A stretch of 64,000 nt of DNA from Sulfitobacter sp. EhC04. GTDB taxonomy: Bacteria > Pseudomonadota > Alphaproteobacteria > Rhodobacterales > Rhodobacteraceae. Under the pieces are notes generated by a model. It did no database searches and was not told where the DNA came from. It saw nothing but the letters and a program-made list of their open reading frames with translations. Within the stretch, counting starts at the first letter, position 1. Every line of letters begins with the position of its first letter. Position numbers and translations under genes: made by a program. This document shows, piece after piece, positions 1-11,657 of this stretch. The DNA is taken from contig NZ_LXYI01000089.1 of assembly GCF_001650875.1 (NCBI RefSeq), positions 186,001-250,000 on the forward strand, in the 5' to 3' direction.

Positions 1-2047
<2,047 letters not shown>

Positions 2048-2125
2048 TCAGGAAAACCTTTTTCTTTTGCCCGATTTATAGTGTTTTCAAGGAAGAATGT
2101 CACGCGCCTGACACAAGATTTTGTG

Positions 2126-2746
2126 TCAGATCAACGGGATCAAAAGCCCTACGCAGATCAGCAGCGCACCGGATACCATGTTGATCCGGCGCAGGATGCG
2201 GGGATTGGTCAGAAGGCTTCGGATATGACTGACGAAAGCGGCCAGGATCAGGTTGCCGACCAGGGGCACGACGACCGAAATCGCGACGATTGCGGTCAGG
2301 TCCTGCCAGGTGACATTGCGCAGGTCGAAGAAGCCGGGCAGGACACCGACGTAGAAGAGCACCGCCTTCGGATTGCCCAGGATCGCGATGACCCCGGCGA
2401 TGAATCCGGCCCACATGCCGGGTCGGGTCAGGCGGTTGTCGCGGTCCGGTGCCGCATCCCGATGGCGGATCAGCAGGACGCCCATCGCCAGAAAGACAAG
2501 ACACGCCACAGCGCGCAGGACAACCATGAAGACATCGAACACCGACAGAAACCAGGTGATCCCCAGTGCAGCCACCAGCGGCCAAAGCAGATCGCCGATC
2601 GACACACCCAGGGCCAGCGGCCAGGCCGCGCGAAAGCCACCAGACATCGCCCGTGCCATCATTGCCACCATGACCGGGCCGGGCGTGACAAACAGCGCCA
2701 CCATCGCACCGGCATAAAGCAGAAGATCGTAATAAGGGATGGTCAT
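2126..2746 (-). CDS. LysE/RhtB-family amino-acid exporter
   Basis: Predicted inner-membrane exporter of amino acids or related metabolites, 206 residues, the usual LysE length. The N-terminus (MTIPYYDLLLYAGAMVALF then TPGPVMVAMM) carries the TPGP signature of the family, followed by about six hydrophobic segments and the conserved NPKAVLFY element in the middle. A longer reading frame extends upstream into recF, but ATG 2746 overlaps the recF stop as ATGA (2743-2746), which supports translational coupling and this start. Its place between recF and gyrB is unrelated to replication and looks like operon hitch-hiking. The substrate cannot be told from sequence. Confidence 0.85.
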   Translation of the reverse strand: MTIPYYDLLLYAGAMVALFVTPGPVMVAMMARAMSGGFRAAWPLALGVSIGDLLWPLVAALGITWFLSVFDVFMVVLRAVACLVFLAMGVLLIRHRDAAPDRDNRLTRPGMWAGFIAGVIAILGNPKAVLFYVGVLPGFFDLRNVTWQDLTAIVAISVVVPLVGNLILAAFVSHIRSLLTNPRILRRINMVSGALLICVGLLIPLI

Positions 2747-3840
2747 CCCGGCCTCCTGACCGCCGACACACCGTCGTTCTCTGTCACCTCCAGGATCTGT
2801 GCGCGGTCGCCAAGCTCCGTGAATAACTCCACACCGGTTCCGGTCATCCAGGCCTGCGCCCCCAGCGCGGTGATCTCGTCGTAAAGGGCCGCTTGGCGAG
2901 ATGTATCCAGGTGGGCTGCGACCTCGTCCAGCAGAAGCAGGGGCGGCGCGCCGAAGTCGGCGGTGAGGGCGCGGGCATTGGCGAGTATGAGTGAGACAAG
3001 CAGTGCTTTCTGTTCCCCGGTGGAGCAATCCCTGGCCGGGACATCCTTGGCTGCATAGACGCCGTGCAGATCGGCGCGGTGGGGACCGATCAGGGTGCGC
3101 CCAGCGGTAAGATCGCGCATCCGGTTCTCAGCCAATGCCTCGCGCAGGCCCTCTGCGGTGTCGGGCATGTCGCATTGTAATTCCAGCGTGGCGGTGGGAA
3201 ATGCGGTTTCGGCCTGTTCCTGCGCCTGCGCGATGGCCTGCAGCGCATTCAGCCTGTTGGCGTGGATCGCGGCACCGGCTTCGGCCATGGCGTTTTCCAG
3301 GGCGAGATACCACGAAGGTTCCCGCACCATGTCCTTGAGCAGCCGGTTGCGTTCGCGCATTGCCTTTTCATAGCGCAGAGTCTGGTCTGCGTGGTCCGGC
3401 AGGAAGCTGAGCGTCATACGATCCAGGAACCGCCTGCGGCCGTCGGCACCTTCGATCCAGAGCCTGTCCATCGCCGGGACCAGCCAAAGCACCCGCGCGA
3501 TCCGGCCCAGCGTGTTCTGGGCGGTGGCCTTGGCATCTATCCGGGTCTGGCGCGCGGCACCGTCTTCGGACCAGATTTCGACCTCATGCGCCTGCTGCCC
3601 AGCGTGCAGGATGCCGGTGACCTTCCAACCCAGCGCCTCGGGTCGGCGGGTCATGTCCTGCGCGCTGGAGCGGCGCAACCCGCGCCCCGGTGAGAACAGC
3701 GACACCGCTTCGAGGATGTTCGTCTTGCCCGCGCCATTCGGGCCATGCAGGGCGACGGGGCGCGCATCGCAGTCGATGACGGTACGCCTGTGCGACCTGA
3801 AATGGGACAGGGTGAGCCTGGAAAGGGACAGTCCGGTCAT
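2743..3840 (-). CDS. recF: DNA replication and repair protein RecF
   Basis: SMC-like ATPase that helps load RecA at gapped DNA together with RecO and RecR. The 365-residue protein begins MTGLSLSRLTLSHFRSHRR and has the Walker A motif GPNGAGKT at residues 33-40, the signature STGEQKALLVSLILA and Walker B LLLLDEVAAHLD near the C-terminus, all expected for RecF. Length is normal. It follows dnaN, separated by 58 nt that hold a double palindrome, and its stop overlaps the start of the LysE-type gene by 4 nt. Confidence 0.96.
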   Translation of the reverse strand: MTGLSLSRLTLSHFRSHRRTVIDCDARPVALHGPNGAGKTNILEAVSLFSPGRGLRRSSAQDMTRRPEALGWKVTGILHAGQQAHEVEIWSEDGAARQTRIDAKATAQNTLGRIARVLWLVPAMDRLWIEGADGRRRFLDRMTLSFLPDHADQTLRYEKAMRERNRLLKDMVREPSWYLALENAMAEAGAAIHANRLNALQAIAQAQEQAETAFPTATLELQCDMPDTAEGLREALAENRMRDLTAGRTLIGPHRADLHGVYAAKDVPARDCSTGEQKALLVSLILANARALTADFGAPPLLLLDEVAAHLDTSRQAALYDEITALGAQAWMTGTGVELFTELGDRAQILEVTENDGVSAVRRPG

Positions 3841-3850
3841 GGCTCAGCGC

Positions 3851-3892
3851 CGATTTTTTCGAAAAAATCGGTCCGGAGTTTTCGAAAACTCC
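3851..3892. repeat. Double-palindrome intergenic repeat, copy 1
   Basis: Two perfect palindromes lie between dnaN and recF. CGATTTTTTCGAAAAAATCG (3851-3870) is followed after GTCC by GGAGTTTTCGAAAACTCC (3875-3892). The first palindrome and the GTCC linker recur identically at 27839-27862, so this is a dispersed element rather than a gene-specific terminator. Each palindrome could form a hairpin with A/T-rich arms and could act as a transcript processing or termination signal inside the dnaN-recF operon. Confidence 0.8.
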
Positions 3893-3898
3893 GCCGCG

Positions 3899-5017
3899 TC
3901 ACACACGCATCGGCATGACGACATAAACGGCAGACATATCATTGCCTTCACGCATCAGGGTCGGATCGCCGGAAGAGTTGAACAGGAACACGGCATTCTC
4001 GCGGTCCACCTGACTTGCGATTTCCAGCAGGTATTTCGCGTTGAACCCGATTTCCAGCCGCTCATCGCCGTAAGCCACGGCAAGCTCCTCTTCAGCGGCC
4101 CCGCTGTCGGGTGCATTCACCGAAAGGATCAGCCGATCCTCGTCCAGTTGCAATTTGACCGCGCGGGAACGTTCCGAGCTGACAGTGGCGACACGGTCCA
4201 CGGCCTGGGCGAATTCGGCGGCGTCCACTTCCATCTTGCGGGTGTTCCCCTGCGGGATCACACGGGTATAGTCGGGGAAAGTGCCGTCGATGACCTTGGA
4301 CGTCAGGGTAATCTCCGGCGTGGCAAAGCGGATCTTGGTCTCGGAGACGGAGACGGCGATTTTCATGTCGTCGTCTTCCAGCAGCTTGCGCAACTCGCCC
4401 ACTGTCTTGCGCGGCACGATGACGCCTGGCATTTCCGCTGCGCCATCGGGCAGATCGGCGTCGATGCGGGCCAGCCGGTGACCATCAGTCGCCACGCAGC
4501 GCAGCATCTTGCCGCCATCGCCCTCGGCGATATGCATGTAGACGCCGTTCAGATAGTACCGGGTTTCTTCGGTGGAGATGGCGAATTTCGACTTGTCGAA
4601 AAGGCGGCGCAGCACGGGGGCGGGCGCGCTGAAGTTTGAAGCGTACTCAGATGACGCCATCACCGGAAAATCCTCGCGGGGCAGGGTTGCGAGGCTGAAG
4701 TTCGAGCGGCCCGCCTCGACCGTCAGACGCCCGGCTGCGGTGTCTGCGGTCAGGTTGATCAGGGCACCATCGGGCAGTTTGCGGACGATTTCATGCAGCA
4801 GGGTTGCCGAAACCGTTGTGGCTCCGGCGCGTTCCACCTGTGCGCCCACCTTGTCCACGACTTCGATGTCCAGATCAGTGGCGCGAAAGGATACATCGCT
4901 GCCTTCGGCCTCGATCAACACGTTGGCGAGGATCGGAATGGTGTTGCGCCGTTCGACGACAGACTGGGCCTGGCTGACCGCCTTGAGCAATGCGGCACGT
5001 TCGATGCTGAATTTCAT
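3899..5017 (-). CDS. dnaN: DNA polymerase III beta sliding clamp
   Basis: Ring-forming processivity clamp of the replicative polymerase. The 372-residue protein begins MKFSIERAALLKAVSQAQSV and matches the three-fold clamp fold throughout, including FAISTEETRYYLNGVYMH in the middle domain and the C-terminal YVVMPMRV that forms part of the ligand cleft. Length is exactly that of the family. It lies 146 nt downstream of dnaA and upstream of recF on the same strand. Confidence 0.97.
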   Translation of the reverse strand: MKFSIERAALLKAVSQAQSVVERRNTIPILANVLIEAEGSDVSFRATDLDIEVVDKVGAQVERAGATTVSATLLHEIVRKLPDGALINLTADTAAGRLTVEAGRSNFSLATLPREDFPVMASSEYASNFSAPAPVLRRLFDKSKFAISTEETRYYLNGVYMHIAEGDGGKMLRCVATDGHRLARIDADLPDGAAEMPGVIVPRKTVGELRKLLEDDDMKIAVSVSETKIRFATPEITLTSKVIDGTFPDYTRVIPQGNTRKMEVDAAEFAQAVDRVATVSSERSRAVKLQLDEDRLILSVNAPDSGAAEEELAVAYGDERLEIGFNAKYLLEIASQVDRENAVFLFNSSGDPTLMREGNDMSAVYVVMPMRV

Positions 5018-5109
5018 GATGGCTTCTCCGTCAGACCCGTCGGGAGGGGCAAACTACCCGGTTCCCTCGTTTTAACAAGACTTTTCATGCTTTGGCGGAC
5101 CAAATGCAA

Positions 5110-5130
5110 GAGGGGCCGCAAGGGCCCCTC
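5110..5130 (-). terminator. GC-rich hairpin after dnaA
   Basis: GAGGGGCC and GGCCCCTC form an 8-bp GC stem with a short GCAAG loop, 34 nt beyond the dnaA stop. No U-tract follows in the minus direction, so it may attenuate rather than end transcription into dnaN. Confidence 0.5.
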
Positions 5131-5163
5131 AATCACCTGACAGCCGTGACATTGATACCGCGA

Positions 5164-6525
5164 TCAGGACTCCAGCGCGCGGCGCAGCAATTGCAGATCT
5201 TCGGCGATCTGGTCATCCGTCGTTTTCAGTTCTTCGATCCTGCGGACACCGTGCATGACGGTGGTATGGTCGCGCCCGCCAAACCGACGCCCGATCTCTG
5301 GCAAGGAGCGGCTGGTCATCAGTTTGCACAGGTACATCGCCACCTGGCGTGGGCGGGCATAGCTGCGCAGCCGCTTCGGGCCGATCATGTCGCTCAGCCG
5401 GATGTTGTAGTGCTCCGACACCTTGCGCTGAATCTCCTCGACCGAAATCTTGCGTTCGGAATCGCGCAGCACATCGACCAGACAATCCTGGGTCAGTTCC
5501 ATGTTGATCTCGCGGCCCACAAGGGAGCCGAAGGCGAACAGACGTGTCAGGGCACCCTCAAGGACCCGCACGTTGGAGGTGATCCGGTGCGCGAGGAATT
5601 CAAGCACGCCATCCTCGACCTCAAGGTCGGGATAGTTCTCGCGCTGCCCTTCGACCTTGCTTTGCAGGATGCCCAGCCGCAGTTCGTAGTCTGTGGGATG
5701 CAGGTCGACCACCAGACCGCATTGCAGCCGGGATTTCACGCGGTCTTCCAGGTCCTTGATCTCTCCAGGCGCACGGTCGGCGGAGATGATGATCTGTTTG
5801 CGCTGATCCACAAGCGCATTGAAGGTGTGAAAGAACTCTTCCTGGGTGCTGTCCTTGCCCGCGATGAACTGGACGTCATCAACCATCAGCACATCGACGG
5901 AGCGAAAGATTTCCTTGAAATCCATCATCTTGCGGTCGCGCAGCGCCTGCACAAAGCGATACATGAACTGTTCGGCAGACAGATAAAGGACATTCATCTG
6001 CGGCTTCCGCTCGGCCAGTTCACGGGCGATGGCATGCATCAGGTGGGTCTTGCCCAGGCCGACGCCACCATAGAGGAACAGAGGGTTGAAAGTGACGGGG
6101 CCGCCTTCGGCCACCCGCTTGGCTGCCGCATGGGCCAGTTCGTTGGGTTTGCCGACGACAAAATTGTCAAAGCTGAACCGAGGGTCGAGCGGGGCGGTGG
6201 CCATGACGCTGGTCGCGCCGTTCGTGGGGGCAACAACGGGCTTGCGGGGCGTGTCGGACGGTTTGGCGGTTTCATTGGCAACGCGGGGCTGCAACGCGAA
6301 ATTCAGGCGGGAAACCTCGATGCCCTCTGCGTTGATCTCATGCAGGATCAGGTCCGAGAAGTTCTGACTGACGTAGTTGCCGAAGAAGTTTGTCGGGACA
6401 TGTAATGTCGCGATTCCGCTGGCCACCTTGCCCGCAACCATTGGTTCAATCCATGTCGTGAAGTTGTTCTGTCCAACTGTTTTCAGCAGCCGTTGTCTGA
6501 TCTCGCCCCATTGATCCTGCGTCAT
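5164..6525 (-). CDS. dnaA: Chromosomal replication initiator DnaA
   Basis: AAA+ initiator that opens oriC. I chose ATG 6525 ([20 protein letters not shown]), giving 453 residues, because domain I of DnaA begins with this type of sequence; the open frame extends 86 codons further upstream but that part has no DnaA similarity. Domains in order: domain I (residues 1-75, WGEIRQRL to WIEP), linker, AAA+ core with Walker [14 protein letters not shown] and Walker [10 protein letters not shown], and domain IV ending in the DnaA-box recognition signature [24 protein letters not shown] sequence about 13-17 nt upstream is a weak ribosome-binding site. A conspicuous stem-loop lies in its leader. Confidence 0.97.
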   Translation of the reverse strand: MTQDQWGEIRQRLLKTVGQNNFTTWIEPMVAGKVASGIATLHVPTNFFGNYVSQNFSDLILHEINAEGIEVSRLNFALQPRVANETAKPSDTPRKPVVAPTNGATSVMATAPLDPRFSFDNFVVGKPNELAHAAAKRVAEGGPVTFNPLFLYGGVGLGKTHLMHAIARELAERKPQMNVLYLSAEQFMYRFVQALRDRKMMDFKEIFRSVDVLMVDDVQFIAGKDSTQEEFFHTFNALVDQRKQIIISADRAPGEIKDLEDRVKSRLQCGLVVDLHPTDYELRLGILQSKVEGQRENYPDLEVEDGVLEFLAHRITSNVRVLEGALTRLFAFGSLVGREINMELTQDCLVDVLRDSERKISVEEIQRKVSEHYNIRLSDMIGPKRLRSYARPRQVAMYLCKLMTSRSLPEIGRRFGGRDHTTVMHGVRRIEELKTTDDQIAEDLQLLRRALES

Positions 6526-6968
6526 TTTATCTAACTCGTCCCCAGTCAGGTTTCTAACAAGCGCCAGAGCAGTCCGGCACCACACAATCCAGAACACAGA
6601 TCGACTGTCCGGTCCCAAGCGGAAACCGACCCAAGCCTCTGGACCTTTCAAACAAGGATTTTGCCAATCGATGCACCCAGGTGCATCGGTCTTGGCAAAA
6701 GCCGTCCGTATCAAAACGGACAGGGTAAACGCGCTAGCAGCAGCATTCACAATACGGGTGTGACGTGACCAAACCACATCCACCCGCGTCCCAAAATAGA
6801 TACTATCCGAAACCGAAAGTGCCTATTTACAGGGCCTGTCCCCCCACGCGAAATGAATCGCTCTATGTAGGTAGCAAGGACAGAGGCCGCGCTTCAACAT
6901 ATCTTCCGACTTGACTCACTTTTTTGTCAGGAAAGAATCTATGTCGGTTTTTTGAGACCTCAAATGCG
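6526..6968. other. dnaA leader / rpsT-dnaA intergenic region
   Basis: No convincing gene. The region holds the dnaA leader with an imperfect 42-nt inverted repeat (6659-6700) and a smaller hairpin GTCCG...CGGAC (6704-6721). I looked for DnaA boxes of the TTATCCACA type on both strands and for an AT-rich unwinding element and saw none, so this does not look like oriC. Confidence 0.6.
6659..6700 (-). promoter_or_regulatory. Long stem-loop in the dnaA leader
   Basis: Outer arms TTTTGCCAA (6659-6667) and TTGGCAAAA (6692-6700) enclose inner arms CGATGCACC (6669-6677) and GGTGCATCG (6680-6688), with a small asymmetric bulge and a 2-nt apex. It sits 134 nt upstream of the dnaA start. It could be an RNA structure in the leader or a dyad bound by a regulator; there is no U-tract. 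Confidence 0.5.
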
Positions 6969-6997
6969 AAAAAAGGCGCCGCTAAGCGACGCCTTTT
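6969..6997 (-). terminator. Rho-independent terminator of rpsT
   Basis: Read on the minus strand, AAAAGGCGTCGC, TTAG, GCGGCGCCTTTTTT forms a strong GC hairpin running into six U residues, 44 nt after the rpsT stop. Confidence 0.88.
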
Positions 6998-7040
6998 GAT
7001 TCAAGCAGATAGTCGATTCGGGTTGCGTGAACCCTGAAAA

Positions 7041-7304
7041 TCAAGCCAGCGATTTGACCCGTGCTGCCAGGCGCGACATTTTTCGCGATGCGGTGTTTTT
7101 ATGAAACACACCCTTTGTCACACCGCGCATCAGCTCGGGCTGCGCTGTTTTCAGGGCTTCGGCTGCTGCGGTCTTGTCGCCGGAAGCGATCGCTTCTTCG
7201 ACCTTGCGCAGGTAGGTGCGGATGCGCGAACGACGCGCCTTGTTGATCTGGAAACGCTTTTCGTTCTGACGTGCGCGCTTTTTGGATTGTTCTGTGTTTG
7301 CCAT
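7041..7304 (-). CDS. rpsT: 30S ribosomal protein S20
   Basis: Primary 16S rRNA-binding protein of the small subunit. The 87-residue, lysine/arginine-rich protein begins [17 protein letters not shown] and contains the typical S20 helices ([38 protein letters not shown]). Length is normal. It is monocistronic: a clear terminator follows at 6969-6997. Location next to dnaA is common in this group. Confidence 0.97.
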   Translation of the reverse strand: MANTEQSKKRARQNEKRFQINKARRSRIRTYLRKVEEAIASGDKTAAAEALKTAQPELMRGVTKGVFHKNTASRKMSRLAARVKSLA

Positions 7305-7508
7305 GAGGATCAGCCTTCGGGTTTTTCAATTTCGGTTCAAGGCGCGTGACGCCAAACCCGTGCCGGATGTACCGGGAAGGTGATTCTAGCCAGAGCGGGC
7401 TGCACGCGCATGTATGGAGCGGCCTATAGCGGGAAATGCAGCAGGTTGTAAAGCCGCGTGGATCGTCAGGCCGCAATGGCGGCGCGGCGTTTCATCGACG
7501 GCAGTGGC

Positions 7509-7537
7509 GTGCACCGGTTGGTGCGCCTCCGGTGCAC
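7509..7537 (-). terminator. Hairpin after the enoyl-CoA hydratase gene
   Basis: Perfect 9-bp arms GTGCACCGG and CCGGTGCAC with an 11-nt loop, just beyond the hydratase stop. No U-tract is present. The rest of 7305-7508 (rpsT upstream region) shows no gene. Confidence 0.45.
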
Positions 7538-7544
7538 AACGGCC

Positions 7545-8321
7545 TTACTTGTCCCGGAACTGTGCTTCGCGCTTTTCAAGGAAGGCGGACATGCCCTCTT
7601 TCTGGTCCTCGGTCGCAAACAGCGAATGGAACACCCGGCGTTCAAACAACAGACCTTCTCGCAGTGGTACTTCATAGGCGCGGTTGACCGCCTCCTTGAC
7701 CACCATGACGGAGACCATGGATTTCTCGGCGATCTTTGCCGCGGCGCCCATGGCTTCTTCCATCAGCTTCTTTACGGGGACGACCCGCGAGACGAGGCCC
7801 GACCGCTCCGCCTCTTCGGCATCCATGAAGCGGCCGGTCAGGTTCATGTCCATCGCCTTGGATTTGCCGACAAGGCGGGTCAGCCGCTGAGTGCCGCCAA
7901 TACCCGCAACGACGCCAAGGTTGATCTCGGGCTGGCCGAATTTCGCGGTCTCGGAGCAGATGATGAAATCGCACATCATCGCCAGTTCGCAGCCGCCACC
8001 CAGCGCATAGCCGGAGACGGCAGCGATGATGGGCTTGCGCACGCGCATGATCTGGTCGGTTTCGGGGGTGAAAAGATCGCCGGTAAAGGCCTCCACGAAA
8101 GTCTTGTCGCGCATCATCGCGATATCGGCACCGGCGGCGAATGCCTTTTCCGAGCCGGTGATGATGATGCAGCGGACCTTTTCATTTTCTTGCGCACCCT
8201 TCAGCGCGCTGGCAAGCTCGGACATCAGGACATCGTTCAACGCGTTCAGGGCATCAGGCCTGTTCAGCGTGACAAGCGCCACATGGTTTTCCACATCCAC
8301 GATGATCGTTTCGTATGCCAT
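7545..8321 (-). CDS. Enoyl-CoA hydratase (crotonase family)
   Basis: Predicted to hydrate trans-2-enoyl-CoA to 3-hydroxyacyl-CoA in beta-oxidation. The 258-residue protein begins [19 protein letters not shown] and has the standard crotonase length. The oxyanion-hole segments AAGADI and [11 protein letters not shown] and both catalytic glutamates (GGGCELA and [19 protein letters not shown]) are intact. The pattern is closest to short-chain enoyl-CoA hydratases of the PaaF/FadB1 type. It lies 64 nt downstream of mutM on the same strand and may share its transcript. Confidence 0.93.
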   Translation of the reverse strand: MAYETIIVDVENHVALVTLNRPDALNALNDVLMSELASALKGAQENEKVRCIIITGSEKAFAAGADIAMMRDKTFVEAFTGDLFTPETDQIMRVRKPIIAAVSGYALGGGCELAMMCDFIICSETAKFGQPEINLGVVAGIGGTQRLTRLVGKSKAMDMNLTGRFMDAEEAERSGLVSRVVPVKKLMEEAMGAAAKIAEKSMVSVMVVKEAVNRAYEVPLREGLLFERRVFHSLFATEDQKEGMSAFLEKREAQFRDK

Positions 8322-8385
8322 CAGAGAGTCTCTCTATCGTTGCGCTCAGATCGCCACGCATAACACGGGCAAAATACGTTTCAAG

Positions 8386-9237
8386 CTATCTTTGACATTC
8401 ACCGCAATAGAACGAAGAGCGTCCTGACTGCACGATGCGTCTTATGACATGGCCGCACCCTGCGGTGCGACAGGGGGCGTTTTCGCGACCGTAAACATCG
8501 AAATTATGTTGGAAGTACCCCAGTTCGCCATCTGCCTGTCGGAAGTCACGCAGGGACGATCCGCCGGCCTCTATCGCCTCTGACAGCACGTTGCGGATGA
8601 TCGGCACAAGGGTGGCAACCCGTGCGGCAGAGATGCGGCCAGCCTTGCGCGCGGGATGGATGCGGGCGCGGTAAAGCGCTTCGCAGACATAGATATTTCC
8701 CAGCCCCGCAACAATGCGTTGATCCAGCAGCGCCGATTTGATTGGCGTGTTGCGCCCCTTGAGCGCGGCAATCAGATGCGCCTCGTTGAAGGCATTGCCC
8801 AGAGGCTCCGGCCCCAGCTGGGCCAGCAACTTGTGCTGATCGGCATGGGCGGTCTGCATCAGGTCCATCGCGCCAAATCGGCGCGGGTCGTTGAAGGTGA
8901 TCCGCGCACCATTGGCCATGTGCAGCACCACATGGTCATGTTTTTCGGGCGCGGGATGATTGTGGACGAATTGGCCCAAAGGGTCACCGGAAACCAGCAT
9001 GCGGCCCGACATCCCGAGGTGAATCAGCAGCGATTCCCCTGATTCAAGATCGGCAAGGATGTATTTAGACCGGCGGCGCAGGCGTTCGACCTTTTGCCCT
9101 GTCAGTCTTTCGGCCATTCCGGCGGGGAACGGCCAGCGCAGATCGGGGCGGTTGACCTCGGCCCGCTCGATCACTGCGCCTTCCATCGCCGGGGTCAGGC
9201 CACGGCGGACGGTTTCGACTTCGGGCAGTTCTGGCAT
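8386..9237 (-). CDS. mutM: Formamidopyrimidine-DNA glycosylase
   Basis: Bifunctional DNA glycosylase/AP lyase that removes 8-oxoguanine and formamidopyrimidines. The 283-residue protein begins [14 protein letters not shown], so the catalytic Pro2 and Glu3 are present, as is the conserved lysine in [11 protein letters not shown]. The C-terminal zinc finger has the four cysteines in [19 protein letters not shown] and YCGECQ. It is divergent from ubiE with a 99-nt gap. Confidence 0.96.
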   Translation of the reverse strand: MPELPEVETVRRGLTPAMEGAVIERAEVNRPDLRWPFPAGMAERLTGQKVERLRRRSKYILADLESGESLLIHLGMSGRMLVSGDPLGQFVHNHPAPEKHDHVVLHMANGARITFNDPRRFGAMDLMQTAHADQHKLLAQLGPEPLGNAFNEAHLIAALKGRNTPIKSALLDQRIVAGLGNIYVCEALYRARIHPARKAGRISAARVATLVPIIRNVLSEAIEAGGSSLRDFRQADGELGYFQHNFDVYGRENAPCRTAGCGHVIRRIVQSGRSSFYCGECQR

Positions 9238-9336
9238 CTGGCCTCCTTTTCGCGGGCTGTCGGGGCCTGCGGCAATTGGCGGTTTGTATCCGGCGTGTCT
9301 AGGCTATATCTCCGCCTAGACAATATCGGGACGTTG

Positions 9337-10083
9337 ATGATGACAGACAAGACCACGCATTTCGGCGCACAGACAGTGCGCGAAGATGATAAGGCCGGTA
9401 TGGTCCGCAGCCTGTTTTCCGATGTGGCGAACAAATATGACATCATGAACGATGTGATGAGCATGGGCATCCACCGCGTCTGGAAAGAGGCGATGATGGA
9501 TTGGCTTGCCCCGCGTGCGGGCCAGCGGCTGCTGGACGTGGCAGGTGGCACGGGCGATGTGTCGTTCAAATTCCTCAAGCGCGCAGGGCAGGGACATGCC
9601 ACCGTCTGCGACCTGACCGAAGGGATGCTGGTCGAGGGTCGCAAGCGCGCCGAGGCGGAGCAGATGGCCGATAGTCTGGACTGGGTTGTCGGCGATGCGA
9701 TGAACCTGCCGTTCGATGACAACAGCTTTGACGTCTATACCATCAGCTTTGGCATTCGGAACGTGACGCGCCCGCAAGAGGCGCTGAACGAGGCGTACCG
9801 CGTGCTGCGCCCCGGCGGGCGGTTGATGGTGCTGGAATTCAGCCAACTGCCCAACCCGATGATGCAAAAGGCCTATGACCTTTACAGTTTCAACGTGATT
9901 CCGCGCATGGGGCAGGTGATCGCCAATGATCGCGACAGCTATCAGTACCTGGTGGAATCGATCCGCAATTTCCCGGACCAGGAGACGTTTCTGGACATGC
10001 TCCGCGCGGCGGGATTCGAGCAGGCCAAGTATCGGAACCTGACCATGGGCATTGCTGCCCTACATTCCGGCTGGAAGCTGTAG
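9337..10083 (+). CDS. ubiE: Ubiquinone/menaquinone C-methyltransferase UbiE
   Basis: SAM-dependent C-methyltransferase of ubiquinone synthesis. With ATG 9337 (a second ATG follows at 9340) the protein has 248 residues and begins [19 protein letters not shown]. The open frame extends upstream over the mutM promoter region, but only from here does it match the family. SAM motif I is [15 protein letters not shown]; also seen are [17 protein letters not shown] and [12 protein letters not shown] lies a few nt before the start. It directly abuts ubiB, with no bases between stop and start. Confidence 0.95.
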   Translation: MMTDKTTHFGAQTVREDDKAGMVRSLFSDVANKYDIMNDVMSMGIHRVWKEAMMDWLAPRAGQRLLDVAGGTGDVSFKFLKRAGQGHATVCDLTEGMLVEGRKRAEAEQMADSLDWVVGDAMNLPFDDNSFDVYTISFGIRNVTRPQEALNEAYRVLRPGGRLMVLEFSQLPNPMMQKAYDLYSFNVIPRMGQVIANDRDSYQYLVESIRNFPDQETFLDMLRAAGFEQAKYRNLTMGIAALHSGWKL

Positions 10084-11616
10084 GTGCGGGGACCCCATAA
10101 CATATGGCGGTTGATCCGGACCGGTGCCACGCTTGAGCGGACAGGTGCGATGAACCTTGTGCTGGATGCCTTCGAGGCGACCCCGACCCTGCGGTTTGTG
10201 GCCCGTGCGCTGGGCCTGCCGTTCAAATGGCTGGGCTACAAGGGCGATCCGTCGATGCCGCCCGCGACCCGCGCACTGACGGCACTGGGACCAGCCTACA
10301 TCAAGTTCGGGCAGGTCCTGTCCACCCGTCCCGATGTGGTGGGCGATGAACTGGCGGTGCAGTTGCGCGTGTTGCAAGACAAGCTGCCGCCCTTTTCCAT
10401 CGAAGAGGCCAAGGCCGAAGTAGAGCGTGAACTGGGCGAGCCGGTGACCGATCTGTTTTCAGAGTTCAGCGAGCCGGTGGCCGCGGCCTCCATTGCGCAG
10501 GTGCACAAGGCGACATTGGCGGGCACCGGCGAGCAGGTTGCGGTGAAGGTGCTGCGCCCGAATATCGAACGCGCTTTCCGCAAGGATGTGGATGCCTTCT
10601 ATCTGGCGGCCCGCATGGTTGAAATGTTCTCTCCCGGTTCGCGGCGTCTGCGTCCGATGGATGTGATCGAACATTTCGATGGCGTGGTGCGGGGTGAGCT
10701 GGACCTGAGGCTGGAAAGCGCCGCCGCGTCGGAGTTCGCCGCCAACACCAAGAATGATGAAGGTTTCCAGCTGCCCGCAATCAAGTGGAACCTTTCAGCG
10801 CGCCGGGTCATGACCCTGGGATGGGCCGATGGTGTGTCGATGGGCGACAATGATGCCATTGATGCCGCTGGCCATGACAGGGTGGCGCTGAGCAACCGGG
10901 TACTGCAATTGTTCCTGAACCATGCGCTGCGCGACGGCTTTTTCCACGCCGATATGCATCAGGGAAACCTCAAGGTGGCCCCGAACGGTGACATCATTGC
11001 CTATGATTTCGGGATCATGGGGCATATCGACGCCTATACCCGCCGCGTCTATGCCGAGATCCTTTATGGGTTCATCCGGCGCGATTACTTACGGGTGGCC
11101 AAGGTCCATTTCGAAGCGGGATATGTGCCTGCCGACAAGGATGTTGACGAATTCGCCCGCGCCCTGCGCGCAGTGGGCGAGCCGATCTTTGGCATGGACG
11201 CCACGCGGATTTCCATGGCGCGTTTGCTGACCTATCTTTTCGAAGTGACGGAGCGGTTCGGAATGGAAACACGGACCGAACTGATCCTGCTGCAACGGAC
11301 AATGGTGGTGGTCGAAGGCGTTGCGCGGTCGTTGAACCCGCATATCAACATCTGGGAAGTGGCAAGCCCGATTGTGACCAATTACATTTCCAAATCCATC
11401 GGCCCGAGGGCGCTGCTCAGCGATCTTGCCAGCACGGCGCAGGTGCTGGCGCGGTTCGGGCCACGGTTGCCGGGGCTGGTGGAAGCGGCGCTCTTGCGGC
11501 AGAGCAACGAGACGACGATTGTGCGCCCGCCGCGCAAACGCTGGATGGTCCTGTCCGCGCTGGGCGGGGCGGCCGCAATGGCGGGCCTGTTCGTTATGGT
11601 TGAAGCCCTGACCTGA
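10084..11616 (+). CDS. ubiB: Ubiquinone biosynthesis protein UbiB (ABC1/ADCK kinase-like)
   Basis: Atypical protein-kinase-like ATPase needed for ubiquinone synthesis at the inner membrane. GTG 10084 follows the ubiE stop immediately, giving 510 residues. The ABC1 signature KFGQVLSTRPDVVGDEL (K-x-G-Q motif), the A-rich loop region EPVAAASIAQVHKATL, the ATP lysine in VAVKVLRP, and the catalytic block FFHADMHQGNLKV then AYDFGIMG are all present. A C-terminal hydrophobic tail (after RPPRKRW) fits membrane anchoring. The ubiE-ubiB pair is a standard operon. Confidence 0.95.
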   Translation: MRGPHNIWRLIRTGATLERTGAMNLVLDAFEATPTLRFVARALGLPFKWLGYKGDPSMPPATRALTALGPAYIKFGQVLSTRPDVVGDELAVQLRVLQDKLPPFSIEEAKAEVERELGEPVTDLFSEFSEPVAAASIAQVHKATLAGTGEQVAVKVLRPNIERAFRKDVDAFYLAARMVEMFSPGSRRLRPMDVIEHFDGVVRGELDLRLESAAASEFAANTKNDEGFQLPAIKWNLSARRVMTLGWADGVSMGDNDAIDAAGHDRVALSNRVLQLFLNHALRDGFFHADMHQGNLKVAPNGDIIAYDFGIMGHIDAYTRRVYAEILYGFIRRDYLRVAKVHFEAGYVPADKDVDEFARALRAVGEPIFGMDATRISMARLLTYLFEVTERFGMETRTELILLQRTMVVVEGVARSLNPHINIWEVASPIVTNYISKSIGPRALLSDLASTAQVLARFGPRLPGLVEAALLRQSNETTIVRPPRKRWMVLSALGGAAAMAGLFVMVEALT

Positions 11617-11657
11617 TCCGTCGCACCCTGCGACATGTAGACACAAGAGACCGCGCG

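Noticed and set aside
6526-7040. Possible oriC beside dnaA
   Set aside because: No TTATCCACA-type boxes or AT-rich unwinding region seen on either strand; the genome origin may lie elsewhere, as often in this order.
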